This document shows, piece by piece, positions 42,385-50,928 of a stretch of 54,382 nt of DNA. Position numbers and translations under genes: made by a program. The notes under the pieces were generated by a model. The model did no database searches. It worked only from the letters and a program-made list of their open reading frames with translations, and was not told the origin of the DNA. This DNA comes from Xylanibacter rarus (GTDB lineage: Bacteria; Bacteroidota; Bacteroidia; Bacteroidales; Bacteroidaceae): positions 1-54,382 of the forward strand of contig NZ_LFQU01000024.1 of NCBI RefSeq assembly GCF_001275135.1. The letters run 5' to 3'. The stretch's first letter is position 1. The number at the start of each line of letters is the position of its first letter.

Positions 42385-42956
42385 TACATGTGCAAGATTA
42401 TTACGACTTATCCTAACAGCCCTCTCAGCACCCCACAGCCTGCCCCACATTTCCGGCAAAATGAGGCGACACTGGCACAAGAATAAATAATAAGTTTTTG
42501 TCATGCCCACCTTAACAGACCAAAGGACACCGGACTTGCCACAAAAAGCCATTCATTTACGACAAAAAAACGGCCACTTTTGCATCAAAAACGGCCCACT
42601 TACGACCCGTAAACGATAGGTTAATGATTTGAAACCTAATCACGTCATTTTGCTTACAGTCCGTATAATGCAAACCGCAGTTCAGACCTTCCGTTAACAA
42701 CGAAGACATATTTTACTTTCAGTTTTTTGACCTAAAAAAAATTCTACAGCAATTTTCGGTCTGTAGACATAGCACGGATCTGACAGAACAAAGGCAAATC
42801 ATTGGCCTGCCCATGCTCCGCCAACATCTGTATCAACCGATGCCGGCAGGTATGAAATAAAGCATCATATTTTGGACAAAATGACAGATAGAGACTAAAG
42901 CCGACAGAGGCATTACAGCTGTCTGATATATAGCCGGCAGCTATACAGAAAATAAA
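42385..42956. repeat. Non-coding gap with degenerate short repeats
   Basis: This roughly 570-bp gap has no gene. Positions about 42,541-42,640 contain repeated pieces (ACGGCCACTTTTGCATC, ACGGCCCACTTACGACC, CGTAAACGATAGGTTAATG) closely related to those at 31,795-31,830 in the other long gap. They look like copies of one dispersed intergenic element. Confidence 0.6.
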
Positions 42957-43031
42957 GAATAAAAAAAGCCAACTCGCTACATCCATCATCAGGAAATACT
43001 GACTATAAATAAGGATGTAACGAGCTGGCTT
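42957..43031 (-). terminator. Terminator of the LptD-like gene
   Basis: A 19-bp stem with two mismatches (42,966-42,984 with 43,013-43,031) is followed, on the minus strand, by seven T (complement of 42,961-42,967). It ends 60 nt after the LptD-like stop codon. Confidence 0.8.
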
Positions 43032-43090
43032 GTTATTATAATACTGTTATTTCAGCTCAATGTTAAAGTTTAACGCGGTTGCGCCTCACA

Positions 43091-45922
43091 TCAATACCAC
43101 TGCACGGCGTTGCTGTAGCCGCTGCGCTTGTCGTATTTAAGTGCATCGGTAAGAGTGGCGGCATTACATCTGAACGAGAAGTTGTAAGATGTGTATGGAG
43201 CCAGCACCACAGAGCAGCTCATGTTGAAACAGTGGAGGTCGCGGCTCAGCGATGCAGTGGTCATAGACAGGTCATGGTTCTCAAAGTCGTAACCGGAAGA
43301 GAAGCTGATGTTCCATCCGTCGCTGATGCGTATGTTTCCGCTGAAGTTCAGGGTCTGCGTAAATGCGTAAGGATAGCGCATGGTCTTGGTGTTGAACTTT
43401 CCGCTTGTGTTCTCACGCATCGTTATTCCGTAGCCGAATGTGAGCGACCATGGCATTGAGAACTTCATGTATCCGTCTGCGTCGGTCTCGGCCTTGCCTG
43501 CATTCTTCTTTCTTGCACCATTCTGTCCGTTCACCATGTCGTCGTCAACGTTCGACTCTATTCCGGTGTCGTCGTCCTCCGTGTTGTTATCATCCTCCGT
43601 GGCGTCTTCTTCGTCATCTCCTCCGCCGAACCATTTCTTCAGCTTTTCGGGATTAAGGGTGAACGATATGTTCTGCGACAGACCCTGGAAGCGGCCAAAG
43701 CGGCCCTTGCTGTACTCTGTATGGTTGCTGACGTATGGTCTTCCGTTATCGTCAAGCTCGTAAGCATAGGTTGCAAACACGGCATTGAGGTTAAATGTAT
43801 AGTTCTTCCACCATTTCAGCCTGAGCCTTACGGTAAGGTCGCTCCAAGGTTTCTCCTTTGCGGCCATGTTGTAGCCCATGTTGAATCCGAGTTCGTCTAT
43901 AATGCTGAGTTTCTTGTATCCGGTAGAGTCTTTGTCCGACTTCACCTTCATCTCAATGTTGTTCGACAGGTCGAAGGTTACGCTTCCCGTCTTTCCCCTC
44001 GACGGCACATTGAACAAGCCGTTCTCAAATGGTGAATATTCAACGAGGCTTACATTGCCGTCGGCATCGGTCTTCTGGTAGGTCTCATAGTATCTCGAGC
44101 CGCAGTCGGGCGCATAGCTGAACGTAACCTGAGGCGTCAGCACGTGGCGTATGGCCTGTATCTTGTCGCCGAAAATCTTCTTCGACGGAACCCAGAAGCC
44201 GTACATCTTTGTTGAGGCACCGATGCTCATGCTCCAGTTGTATACGTTGTAGAATCCGTATGTTGTGTCGGCGCGCTCTGTCTGTGCCTGCTCATCCCAC
44301 GACTTCATCACCTTGTTGGAGTACATGCGGTCGGTGAAGTTGAACGAGGGGTTGATGTTGATATAGTTGAACAGCGTGAAGTTGGCGTTGATAGGAATAT
44401 TGTGCTGGAAAGCGTTGCGCCAGTCTTTTATGAGGTTCGACTTGAAGAGCTTGTCTTCCTTCGTATCGATAGAGTTGCTGAACTGTCCGGTATAGCTCAT
44501 AGAAATCTTTTCATACCAGCGCTCTTTGCCGGCCATGTGCTTGCGCTTGAACGGATAAAAGCGGCTCACAGAAATGTTGAGGTCAGGCAGCGTGAGGCTC
44601 ACGGTAGAGTCTATCATGTTCTGACTGAGGTTGGCCGATCCGCTGATGGTCATGCCAAGGCTCGAGAACGATGTGCTCCAGTTGACGCTTGATGTTCGCA
44701 GACTCTGCGTGTAGCTCTGCGGATTATACATACTGTTGAGGTTGTTGCGCTCATAGCTCGTAGATGCAAAGTTGACGCTCGCCGAAAGGCTGCTGAAGGG
44801 GTTTGACTTAGGATCCTGACGATGACTCCACTGCAGCTTGAAGCTGGTCTGTTCGGTATAGTCGGGCATACCCTTGTCGCCGTTCTTGGTGTTCTGGTAG
44901 CTGAAGAAGAAACTTCCGTTATAGCGGTAGCGCTTGCGGTAGTTGCTTGCCACTGACAATCCCCACGATCCCTTTGTGTAAATTTCGCCAAGCAGCTTAA
45001 GGTCCCACTTGTCGCTCATCGCAAAATAATATCCTCCGTCACGCAGATAGAAGCCGCGCGAGCTCTCGTCTCCGTAGCTCGGCATGATGAATCCGCTTGA
45101 ATAGCTCTTGGTGAACGGAAAGAATCCGTAAGGAATGGCCAGCGGCAGCGGCACATCTGCCACTACGAGATAGGCCGGACCGAACACTACATCCTTGCCG
45201 GGGCGCACCTTTGCACGCGACAGGGCTATGTAGAAGTCAGGGTGAGGCTGGTCGCATGTGGTGTAGCGTCCATGCTCAAGATAGAGCACTCCGCTCGAGT
45301 CGCGCTTTGAGTGCTGGCTCGACAGGTAGCCGTCTTCCTGCTCAGTATATACATTATATATAAAGCCTTTCTTGGTCTTGAAGTTGAAGGCCATGGTGTC
45401 GCTCTCATATTTGTCCTGTCCCATGGTGAACACCGGAGTGCCGGATATGGCTCCGGTTGAGTCGGCAGTACCCGTTGCACGCACCAGACTGCTGTCGAGG
45501 CTCATCTGTATGCGGTCGCTGCTGAGGTCCATGTTCTGATATTTCACGTTTGAGTTGCCGTATAGCCTCGCCACCTTGCTCTTTGCATCATAGACCATAG
45601 AGTCTTCAGACGAGAAGGTTACGGGGGCGTCTAACGCTCCCGACTTCTTGCGGTTTATGCTGTCGAGCCTGATCGAGTCGTCCACCTGTTTGTTATGGTG
45701 ATATATGGCGAGTTGAAGCGAGTCCATGTTGGTGGTGTCGGGCTCGCCTGACTTATCTGTCGAATCTGCCGGAACGGAGTCAGACGACACCGTGTCGCCC
45801 ACACTCAGAGAGTCGTTCTGCGCGCGCCCGTTGTCATTTTCCTTGAACAAAGGCAAGGAGGTGTCTGCCATCACAAATATGAAGGCAAACAGCAATACAA
45901 ATATTACGGTTTTAGTTCTCAT
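43091..45922 (-). CDS. LptD/OstA-like outer-membrane LPS assembly protein
   Basis: A 943-residue outer-membrane protein with a signal peptide (MRTKTVIFVLLFAFIFVMA). A low-complexity Ser/Asp/Thr segment (about residues 25-75) precedes an OstA-like beta-jellyroll (KVARLYGNSNVKYQNMDLSS, LYLEHGRYTTCDQPHPDFYI). The LptD barrel domain follows (PYGFFPFTKSYSSGFIMPSY, GFYLRDGGYYFAMSDKWDL) and ends in a strand. It would insert lipopolysaccharide into the outer leaflet. Bacteroidota LptD homologues are usually about 850-950 residues, so the length fits. A strongly acidic run of about 30 residues near residue 780-815 is unusual for a barrel and probably forms a loop. It has its own promoter box and terminator, and is unrelated to the PUL. 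Confidence 0.88.
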   Translation of the reverse strand: MRTKTVIFVLLFAFIFVMADTSLPLFKENDNGRAQNDSLSVGDTVSSDSVPADSTDKSGEPDTTNMDSLQLAIYHHNKQVDDSIRLDSINRKKSGALDAPVTFSSEDSMVYDAKSKVARLYGNSNVKYQNMDLSSDRIQMSLDSSLVRATGTADSTGAISGTPVFTMGQDKYESDTMAFNFKTKKGFIYNVYTEQEDGYLSSQHSKRDSSGVLYLEHGRYTTCDQPHPDFYIALSRAKVRPGKDVVFGPAYLVVADVPLPLAIPYGFFPFTKSYSSGFIMPSYGDESSRGFYLRDGGYYFAMSDKWDLKLLGEIYTKGSWGLSVASNYRKRYRYNGSFFFSYQNTKNGDKGMPDYTEQTSFKLQWSHRQDPKSNPFSSLSASVNFASTSYERNNLNSMYNPQSYTQSLRTSSVNWSTSFSSLGMTISGSANLSQNMIDSTVSLTLPDLNISVSRFYPFKRKHMAGKERWYEKISMSYTGQFSNSIDTKEDKLFKSNLIKDWRNAFQHNIPINANFTLFNYININPSFNFTDRMYSNKVMKSWDEQAQTERADTTYGFYNVYNWSMSIGASTKMYGFWVPSKKIFGDKIQAIRHVLTPQVTFSYAPDCGSRYYETYQKTDADGNVSLVEYSPFENGLFNVPSRGKTGSVTFDLSNNIEMKVKSDKDSTGYKKLSIIDELGFNMGYNMAAKEKPWSDLTVRLRLKWWKNYTFNLNAVFATYAYELDDNGRPYVSNHTEYSKGRFGRFQGLSQNISFTLNPEKLKKWFGGGDDEEDATEDDNNTEDDDTGIESNVDDDMVNGQNGARKKNAGKAETDADGYMKFSMPWSLTFGYGITMRENTSGKFNTKTMRYPYAFTQTLNFSGNIRISDGWNISFSSGYDFENHDLSMTTASLSRDLHCFNMSCSVVLAPYTSYNFSFRCNAATLTDALKYDKRSGYSNAVQWY

Positions 45923-45936
45923 ATAATGCAGGGTGC

Positions 45937-45971
45937 AAATTTACAGAAATTAAACCTAATAGCACACCAAA
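45937..45971 (-). promoter_or_regulatory. Candidate promoter of the LptD-like gene
   Basis: On the minus strand TAAATTTG (45,937-45,944) matches TAnnTTTG, 14 nt before the start codon. TTTG (45,968-45,971) lies 23 bp further upstream, at the long end of accepted spacing. Confidence 0.4.
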
Positions 45972-46155
45972 ATCGCCTTTTTATTTAATATTTAACGTTT
46001 TACGTGCACCCGTATGCCTATTGCACCAGCATTTATACAAATATGAAAACATAATCGGCACATATATCTGTGCCTTAGACGGTTATGCATTTTTGCATCT
46101 AAGAAGCCATTGGCCCGCCCTGCCAGCCCAATAGCTGTTTGCGACATGAACAAGG

Positions 46156-48432
46156 TCAGCCTGCCGTGCAGTCAGACGCATGGTCGTTGTCCCTGCAGAA
46201 GCGCTCTATGTCGTCCTGCTCGCCGACAATCCAGATAGCCTCGCCGTGACGCAGCTTGTGCGACGGGTCCATCTGCGAGAGGTTCTCCTTGCCTTCCTCG
46301 AGTCCTACGACCATACAGTTGTACACATCACGTATGCCGCTGTCACGCAGCGTCTTGCCCGCAAAGATGCCGTTGCGGTTTATCACCACTTGGTGGAGTT
46401 TCATCTCGCGCTTCTCTATCTCCGGGTCTTTATCATGCAGCTCGGTGTTCAAGGCCTCGCTGAAGGCTGTAAGCTGGTCGTCGCTGCCGATAGCCTGAAT
46501 GTTGTCTCCGGGAAATAATATTGTTCCTCCGTTTGGGATGTTTATTCTCTGGCTGCCACGCAATATGCTGCTGATGTGCACCCCATATCTGTTTCTGAAC
46601 TCCAGCTCGCGCAGCATCTTGCCTGCCCATAGAGAATCTTCGGGAATGGTGAAATCAGAGATATGCACGTCGCGGTCGAGCAGGCGGCCTTCATACAGCG
46701 GACGCCTACGGCCCATCACCTCGGCAACAATCTCTCTTGAACGCAGGTTCTGCATGAACAAGCGCTCCATCTTTATGCTTCTCTTCTTCAGCGAGCGCGA
46801 TATTATCATAAGTGCCACGGCAGCAAGCGCTATGCTTATCATCAGCGCATTGGTGAAGCGTGTAAGATAATAGCATATATAGAACACAAACGCCGAAGCC
46901 ACGGCCACTCTCACAATGATTGTCAGAATGAGCGGCAGACGGTTGTAGGGATTGCTGTTCCAAAGAGCTTTAAACTCCTCACTGTGGTTTTTCTTCATCA
47001 TTATAGCCCTCAGGAAAGGAGATATAAACAGCAGCGTGAGCAGTCCGCATGCCGCATTTGCCCACCAGTGAGGCAGAAGCTGATGCACGAAAGGCAGGAA
47101 GAAGGTGAACATAAGGGCTATGGATGCGCCCGAAAGTATGGAATAAATCACCGTAATGCGCACCATCTGCTTTATCAGGGTGCGCCATTTTGCCTCAGGC
47201 TGCGTGGTCTGCTTGGCAAGCGTAAGATTGTTCATGGCCATAATCCACTTTTTGGGCAGACGGCGTTCGAGCATGCCGTAAGCTGGGGTGGCCATGCGTA
47301 TCATATAGGGTGTAAGGAAAGTGGTTATCACAGAAACGGCAACCACAACGGGATAAAGGAACTTGCCGATGACCCCGAGCGAAAGACCAAGCGAGGCTAT
47401 GATGAACGAAAACTCGCCTATCTGAGCCATGGAGAAACCGCACTGCATGGCCGACTTGAGCGACTGGCCGCCGATAAGGAAGCTCAAACTGCCAAAAATA
47501 ACCTGCCCGAGAATAATTACAAGCACAAGAGTTACTATCGGCCATGAATATTCTACAAGAATGGCGGGATCGACAAGCATGCCGACAGACACGAAGAACA
47601 CGGCTCCGAAAAGATTCTTCACAGGCTCTACAACCTTTATTATGCGCTCGGCCTCTATAGTCTCGGCAAGGATTGAGCCCATGACAAATGCCCCGAAGGC
47701 GCTGCTGAAGCCTACCTTGGTAGACAGTACGGCCATGGCGCAGCACAGACCGAGAGCCACGATGAGCAGCGTCTCGTTGTTGATAAACTTACGCATTGAC
47801 CTAAGCATGAGCGGAATAAGGAAGATACCCACCACAAACCACAGGATGAGAAAGAAGCCTATCTTCATCAGGCTGCCTATCATCTGTCCTCCGTCGGGAT
47901 TCGACCCGTTGGCTATGGCCGAGAGCATAACCATCATGACAATGGCCAGTATGTCCTCAAGTATCAGCACGCTCATAACCAGTCCGGCAAAGCGCTGCTG
48001 CCTAAGGCCAAGGTCGTCGAAGGCTTTATATATAATGGTGGTGGAACTCATGGCGAGCATACCGCCGAGAAAGATGCTGTCCATACGGCTCCAGCCGAAC
48101 AGATGCCCCGTGACTATGCCCAGCATCATCATGCAGAACACGATGGAACACGTGGAGATTATGGGCGAAGCGCCCATCTTAAGTATCTTCTTGAACGAGA
48201 AATCCAGACCTAACGAAAAGAGCAGGAACATCACGCCTATGTCGCCCCACGTGCTGATGTCGGCCCTGTCAGCCACCGACATTATGTAAGGCATGTGCGG
48301 ACTTACCAAGAATCCTGCCACGACATACCCCAGCACAAGCGGCTGTTTAAGCTTCTTGAAAACTATGGTCACTATGCCTGCCACCACAAGAATAAGTGCC
48401 AGGTCTTTCACGAGGTGTGGAAGTTCGCCCAT
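46156..48432 (-). CDS. CPA2-family cation/proton antiporter with TrkA-C domains
   Basis: A 758-residue inner-membrane transporter. Residues 1-about 390 form a Na+/H+ exchanger-type core of roughly 12 segments with GYVVAGFLVSPH, LFSLGLDFSFKKI, and the ion-site region VLILEDILAIVMM. A second hydrophobic block (about 410-560) follows, then two TrkA-C/RCK-C-like regulatory domains (IPEDSLWAGKMLRELEFRNR near 605 and VINRNGIFAGKTLRDSGIRD near 690). The order resembles KefB/YbaL-like CPA2 antiporters. It probably exchanges K+ or Na+ for H+, gated by ligand binding to the cytoplasmic C-terminal domains. A structured inverted repeat lies 39 bp before its start codon. Confidence 0.92.
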   Translation of the reverse strand: MGELPHLVKDLALILVVAGIVTIVFKKLKQPLVLGYVVAGFLVSPHMPYIMSVADRADISTWGDIGVMFLLFSLGLDFSFKKILKMGASPIISTCSIVFCMMMLGIVTGHLFGWSRMDSIFLGGMLAMSSTTIIYKAFDDLGLRQQRFAGLVMSVLILEDILAIVMMVMLSAIANGSNPDGGQMIGSLMKIGFFLILWFVVGIFLIPLMLRSMRKFINNETLLIVALGLCCAMAVLSTKVGFSSAFGAFVMGSILAETIEAERIIKVVEPVKNLFGAVFFVSVGMLVDPAILVEYSWPIVTLVLVIILGQVIFGSLSFLIGGQSLKSAMQCGFSMAQIGEFSFIIASLGLSLGVIGKFLYPVVVAVSVITTFLTPYMIRMATPAYGMLERRLPKKWIMAMNNLTLAKQTTQPEAKWRTLIKQMVRITVIYSILSGASIALMFTFFLPFVHQLLPHWWANAACGLLTLLFISPFLRAIMMKKNHSEEFKALWNSNPYNRLPLILTIIVRVAVASAFVFYICYYLTRFTNALMISIALAAVALMIISRSLKKRSIKMERLFMQNLRSREIVAEVMGRRRPLYEGRLLDRDVHISDFTIPEDSLWAGKMLRELEFRNRYGVHISSILRGSQRINIPNGGTILFPGDNIQAIGSDDQLTAFSEALNTELHDKDPEIEKREMKLHQVVINRNGIFAGKTLRDSGIRDVYNCMVVGLEEGKENLSQMDPSHKLRHGEAIWIVGEQDDIERFCRDNDHASDCTAG

Positions 48433-48470
48433 TCTTACTGTCTGTTTTTGTCAATATGTTTAAATGTTCA

Positions 48471-48553
48471 GGGCTGAAAGCAGAAGTTATCAACACTGTC
48501 TCCTGCATGATTATATACAGGCAAGACACAAAACCACATTCTGCTTTCAGTCC
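48471..48553. other. Long inverted repeat with nested stem before the antiporter gene
   Basis: The outer arms 48,471-48,485 and 48,539-48,553 pair over 15 bp (12 perfect plus G-C, G-C and one G-U). Inside, TGTCTCCTG (48,497-48,505) pairs with CAGG and AGACA (48,518-48,528) across a 2-nt bulge. No T-run follows on either strand, so it is not a normal terminator. Position suggests a structured leader of the antiporter mRNA or a protein-binding site. Confidence 0.6.
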
Positions 48554-48719
48554 TGTAAAAGTATTTGTATAAGTGGCGGCTCACCTTACACCGCAATGTG
48601 CTAAGGCGTGCCGCTTATGATGCCACTGCCGCATGTCGTCGCCGGCCATACCGCATGCAGGCTGAATTATGCCATGCAACGGCAAGACAAGGCGTGCGCG
48701 CATGCTGCACGATATGTTA
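48554..48719. other. Gap between peptidase T stop and the inverted repeat
   Basis: Short non-coding stretch downstream of pepT. I see no convincing terminator or gene; ORFs here are in GC-rich frames without start signals. Confidence 0.3.
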
Positions 48720-49943
48720 TCAGTCGTTATATTCGGCCGTAATCTCACATATCTTCACGATTACCTGCATGGCCTTTTCCATAACCTGAACAGAAATAAA
48801 CTCGTAAGGTCCATGGAAGTTTACGCCGCCGGCAAAGATATTAGGACACGGCAGACCCTTGAACGACAGCTGAGCTCCGTCGGTTCCGCCGCGGATAGGC
48901 TCTACCTTAGGAGGCACACCGCTGTCCTGCATGGCCTTGAGCACGATGTCGATAACGTGCATCTTCGGATCTATCATCTCCTTCATGTTGTAATACTGGT
49001 CTTTCACGTCAGCAGTAACAGTGCCTTCGCCATACTTCTTGTTCATCTCAACAACGCATTTCTCGATGAAGGCCTTGCGCTCCTCAAACTTATCGCGGTC
49101 GTGGTCGCGGATGATATAAGACAGCTTGGCGTTCTCTATGTTCGACTCGATGCCCAGCAGATGATAGAATCCTTCATAACCTTCTGTTGTCTCCGGTGTC
49201 TCGTCAGCCGGCAGCATTGCTGCAAACTCGGCAGCCAAGCGGTTGGCGTTTATCATCTTGCCCTTGGCATATCCCGGATGAACGCTAACGCCCTTAATGT
49301 TTATCTTGGCAGAAGCAGCGTTGAAGTTTTCAAACTCGAGGTCGCCCAGGTCGCCGCCGTCCATTGTGTATGCCCATTCACATCCAAACTTCTCAACGTC
49401 AAAGTGGTGAGCGCCCATGCCAATCTCCTCGTCAGGATTGAAGCCCATGCGTATGTCGCCGTGAGGAATCTCCTTATGGTCGCGCAACCAGCACATGGCC
49501 TGTACGATTTCGGCTATACCAGCCTTGTCGTCAGCTCCCAGCAGAGTGTGGCCGTCGGTAACGATAAGGTCTTCGCCTACATGCTGCAGCAGTTCGGGGA
49601 ATTTCTTTGTTGATGATATTATGCCCGGTGACAGTTCGATGTCCTTTCCGTCGTAGTTCTTGACAATGCGAGGCTTCACATCCTTGCCGCTGCAGTCTGG
49701 AGACGTGTCGTAGTGGCTGATGAAACCTATAGTAGGAACTTCCTTCTTGATGTTAGATTTCAGTGTGGCATAAACGTAGCCGTTGTCATCCATCTCAACA
49801 TCATCAAAGCCCTCGTCCTTGAGTTCATCTCTGAGATATTTTGCAAAATCAAGCTGTTTGGCTGTGCTCGGCACGGTCTGGCTGTCTTCGGCCGACTGTG
49901 TGTCGAAGCTTACGTAATTCAAAAATCTTTCAACTATGTCCAT
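48720..49943 (-). CDS. pepT: Peptidase T (tripeptide aminopeptidase)
   Basis: A 407-residue cytoplasmic M20 metallopeptidase that removes N-terminal residues from tripeptides. The zinc-binding set is complete: His in [11 protein letters not shown], bridging Asp in [12 protein letters not shown], Glu-Glu in [11 protein letters not shown], Asp in [13 protein letters not shown], and His in [12 protein letters not shown]. The dimerisation lid starts near [20 protein letters not shown]. The length matches the family (about 405-410). It is a monocistronic housekeeping gene with no functional tie to the neighbours; a -7 box (TACTTTTG) lies about 30 nt before its start. Confidence 0.97.
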   Translation of the reverse strand: MDIVERFLNYVSFDTQSAEDSQTVPSTAKQLDFAKYLRDELKDEGFDDVEMDDNGYVYATLKSNIKKEVPTIGFISHYDTSPDCSGKDVKPRIVKNYDGKDIELSPGIISSTKKFPELLQHVGEDLIVTDGHTLLGADDKAGIAEIVQAMCWLRDHKEIPHGDIRMGFNPDEEIGMGAHHFDVEKFGCEWAYTMDGGDLGDLEFENFNAASAKINIKGVSVHPGYAKGKMINANRLAAEFAAMLPADETPETTEGYEGFYHLLGIESNIENAKLSYIIRDHDRDKFEERKAFIEKCVVEMNKKYGEGTVTADVKDQYYNMKEMIDPKMHVIDIVLKAMQDSGVPPKVEPIRGGTDGAQLSFKGLPCPNIFAGGVNFHGPYEFISVQVMEKAMQVIVKICEITAEYND

Positions 49944-49971
49944 GATATTTTTATATTATTCAGTTGTTTTT

Positions 49972-49979
49972 CAAAAGTA
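49972..49979 (-). promoter_or_regulatory. Candidate -7 box of pepT
   Basis: TACTTTTG on the minus strand matches TAnnTTTG. A second match, TATATTTG, lies further upstream (50,022-50,029). Neither has a clear -33 partner. Confidence 0.3.
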
Positions 49980-50571
49980 CATGCTACACCCCACCATATC
50001 ATGGTGCGGGTTATCAGAATGCAAATATATGAAATTTTATTGAGATACGTCAGTGTTTTTACAGGTTAATTAGTCTTAACTGTTTAACTTTTTACGTATT
50101 GTAAGCATCCTTGTCGTTTCTGTCTGAGATTAATATTGCTGACAGACATAAAAAATCTTCATGTAGATGCATTGTGCCATGTCTCATGCATTGTGCGTAA
50201 CATAGTTTGGCGTTCATTGTGAATTTCCTCTGGTTAATGACAATTGCAGCGTAGACTGTACCTATATGATGTCGTTGCTGCCGCTGTCATTGCCAGTGTG
50301 ATGCTTGGTGTCTTTGCTGTTGATAAAATATCGCGGCGGCATTTTGTGAAGTATTGTGCCGTGTTGAGTTTTTATTCAACGCCCACAGTGGCTTCACAAA
50401 TGCTGCCTTTCAGTTATCCTGGCCCGCTTTTGATGTGAACTACATTATTTTAATGTTATTACTGTCCGGTAAACAATCCGATAACCCATTAAAATTAAGG
50501 GTTGGCATCTAGAATGATGTCAGCCATTTTGGTTATCTTTTGAAGTCGCCAAACAAAAAAAAGATTTAACC
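49980..50571. other. Intergenic region with possible IS left end
   Basis: About 590 bases without a convincing gene; a 64-codon ORF at 50,244 lacks any recognisable feature. ACTGTCCGGTAAACAATCCG near 50,460, about 110 bp before the transposase remnant, has the look of an insertion-sequence end, but I do not find the matching inverted copy. Confidence 0.3.
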
Positions 50572-50842
50572 ATGGGTAAAAGTACACATTTCGTTGGACA
50601 GCCGTAGGAATGGCAGTGAAGAGTGGATTAGACGGCTGAAAATCACCGATTCAACAACGCTAAGTCTTTTCTCCAACGCTATATTCAAGGGTGTCGAGCG
50701 GCATCCTAAGACGAGCAGGAAGAAGGGTGGCATCAAGGTGCATTGCCATCAAGATCCAAATATGGGTCACCCTAATAGCAAGCGACACGCTTTCTGACGT
50801 GGCGAAGCACAGCTTCGACAGACTGTCGAAGCTGTAATCTGC
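50572..50842 (+). pseudogene. IS4-type transposase remnant, internally deleted
   Basis: Two pieces of a DDE transposase survive. An N-terminal scrap, MGKSTHFVGQP, starts at 50,572 and stops at once. About 20 nt on, in another frame, the region around the first catalytic Asp is readable: LKITDSTTLSLFSNAIFKG, then TSRKKGGIKVH (up to about 50,745). The sequence then degenerates and ends at 50,797. The spacing shows that most of the N-terminal half is missing, along with the second Asp and the Glu. It cannot be active. The IS4-like assignment rests on the DST...GGIKVH pattern. Confidence 0.65.
50809..50835. other. 12-bp perfect hairpin at the end of the IS remnant
   Basis: ACAGCTTCGACA (50,809-50,820) and TGTCGAAGCTGT (50,824-50,835) form a perfect stem with a 3-nt loop. 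There is no T-run. It is about 95 bp from the 3' end of the receptor gene on the other strand, and might belong to the IS remnant or act as a weak terminator. Confidence 0.5.
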
Positions 50843-50928
50843 CCCATATTGGCTGCATATCATACACAAGCATACTGTGCAGCACTACTGCACGTCGTGC
50901 TGAAGGTATATCTTAAAGTCTTTCATTT

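Noticed and set aside
50244-50438. 64-codon ORF between pepT and the transposase remnant
   Set aside because: No recognisable domain, no start signal, and its composition is like the surrounding non-coding DNA.
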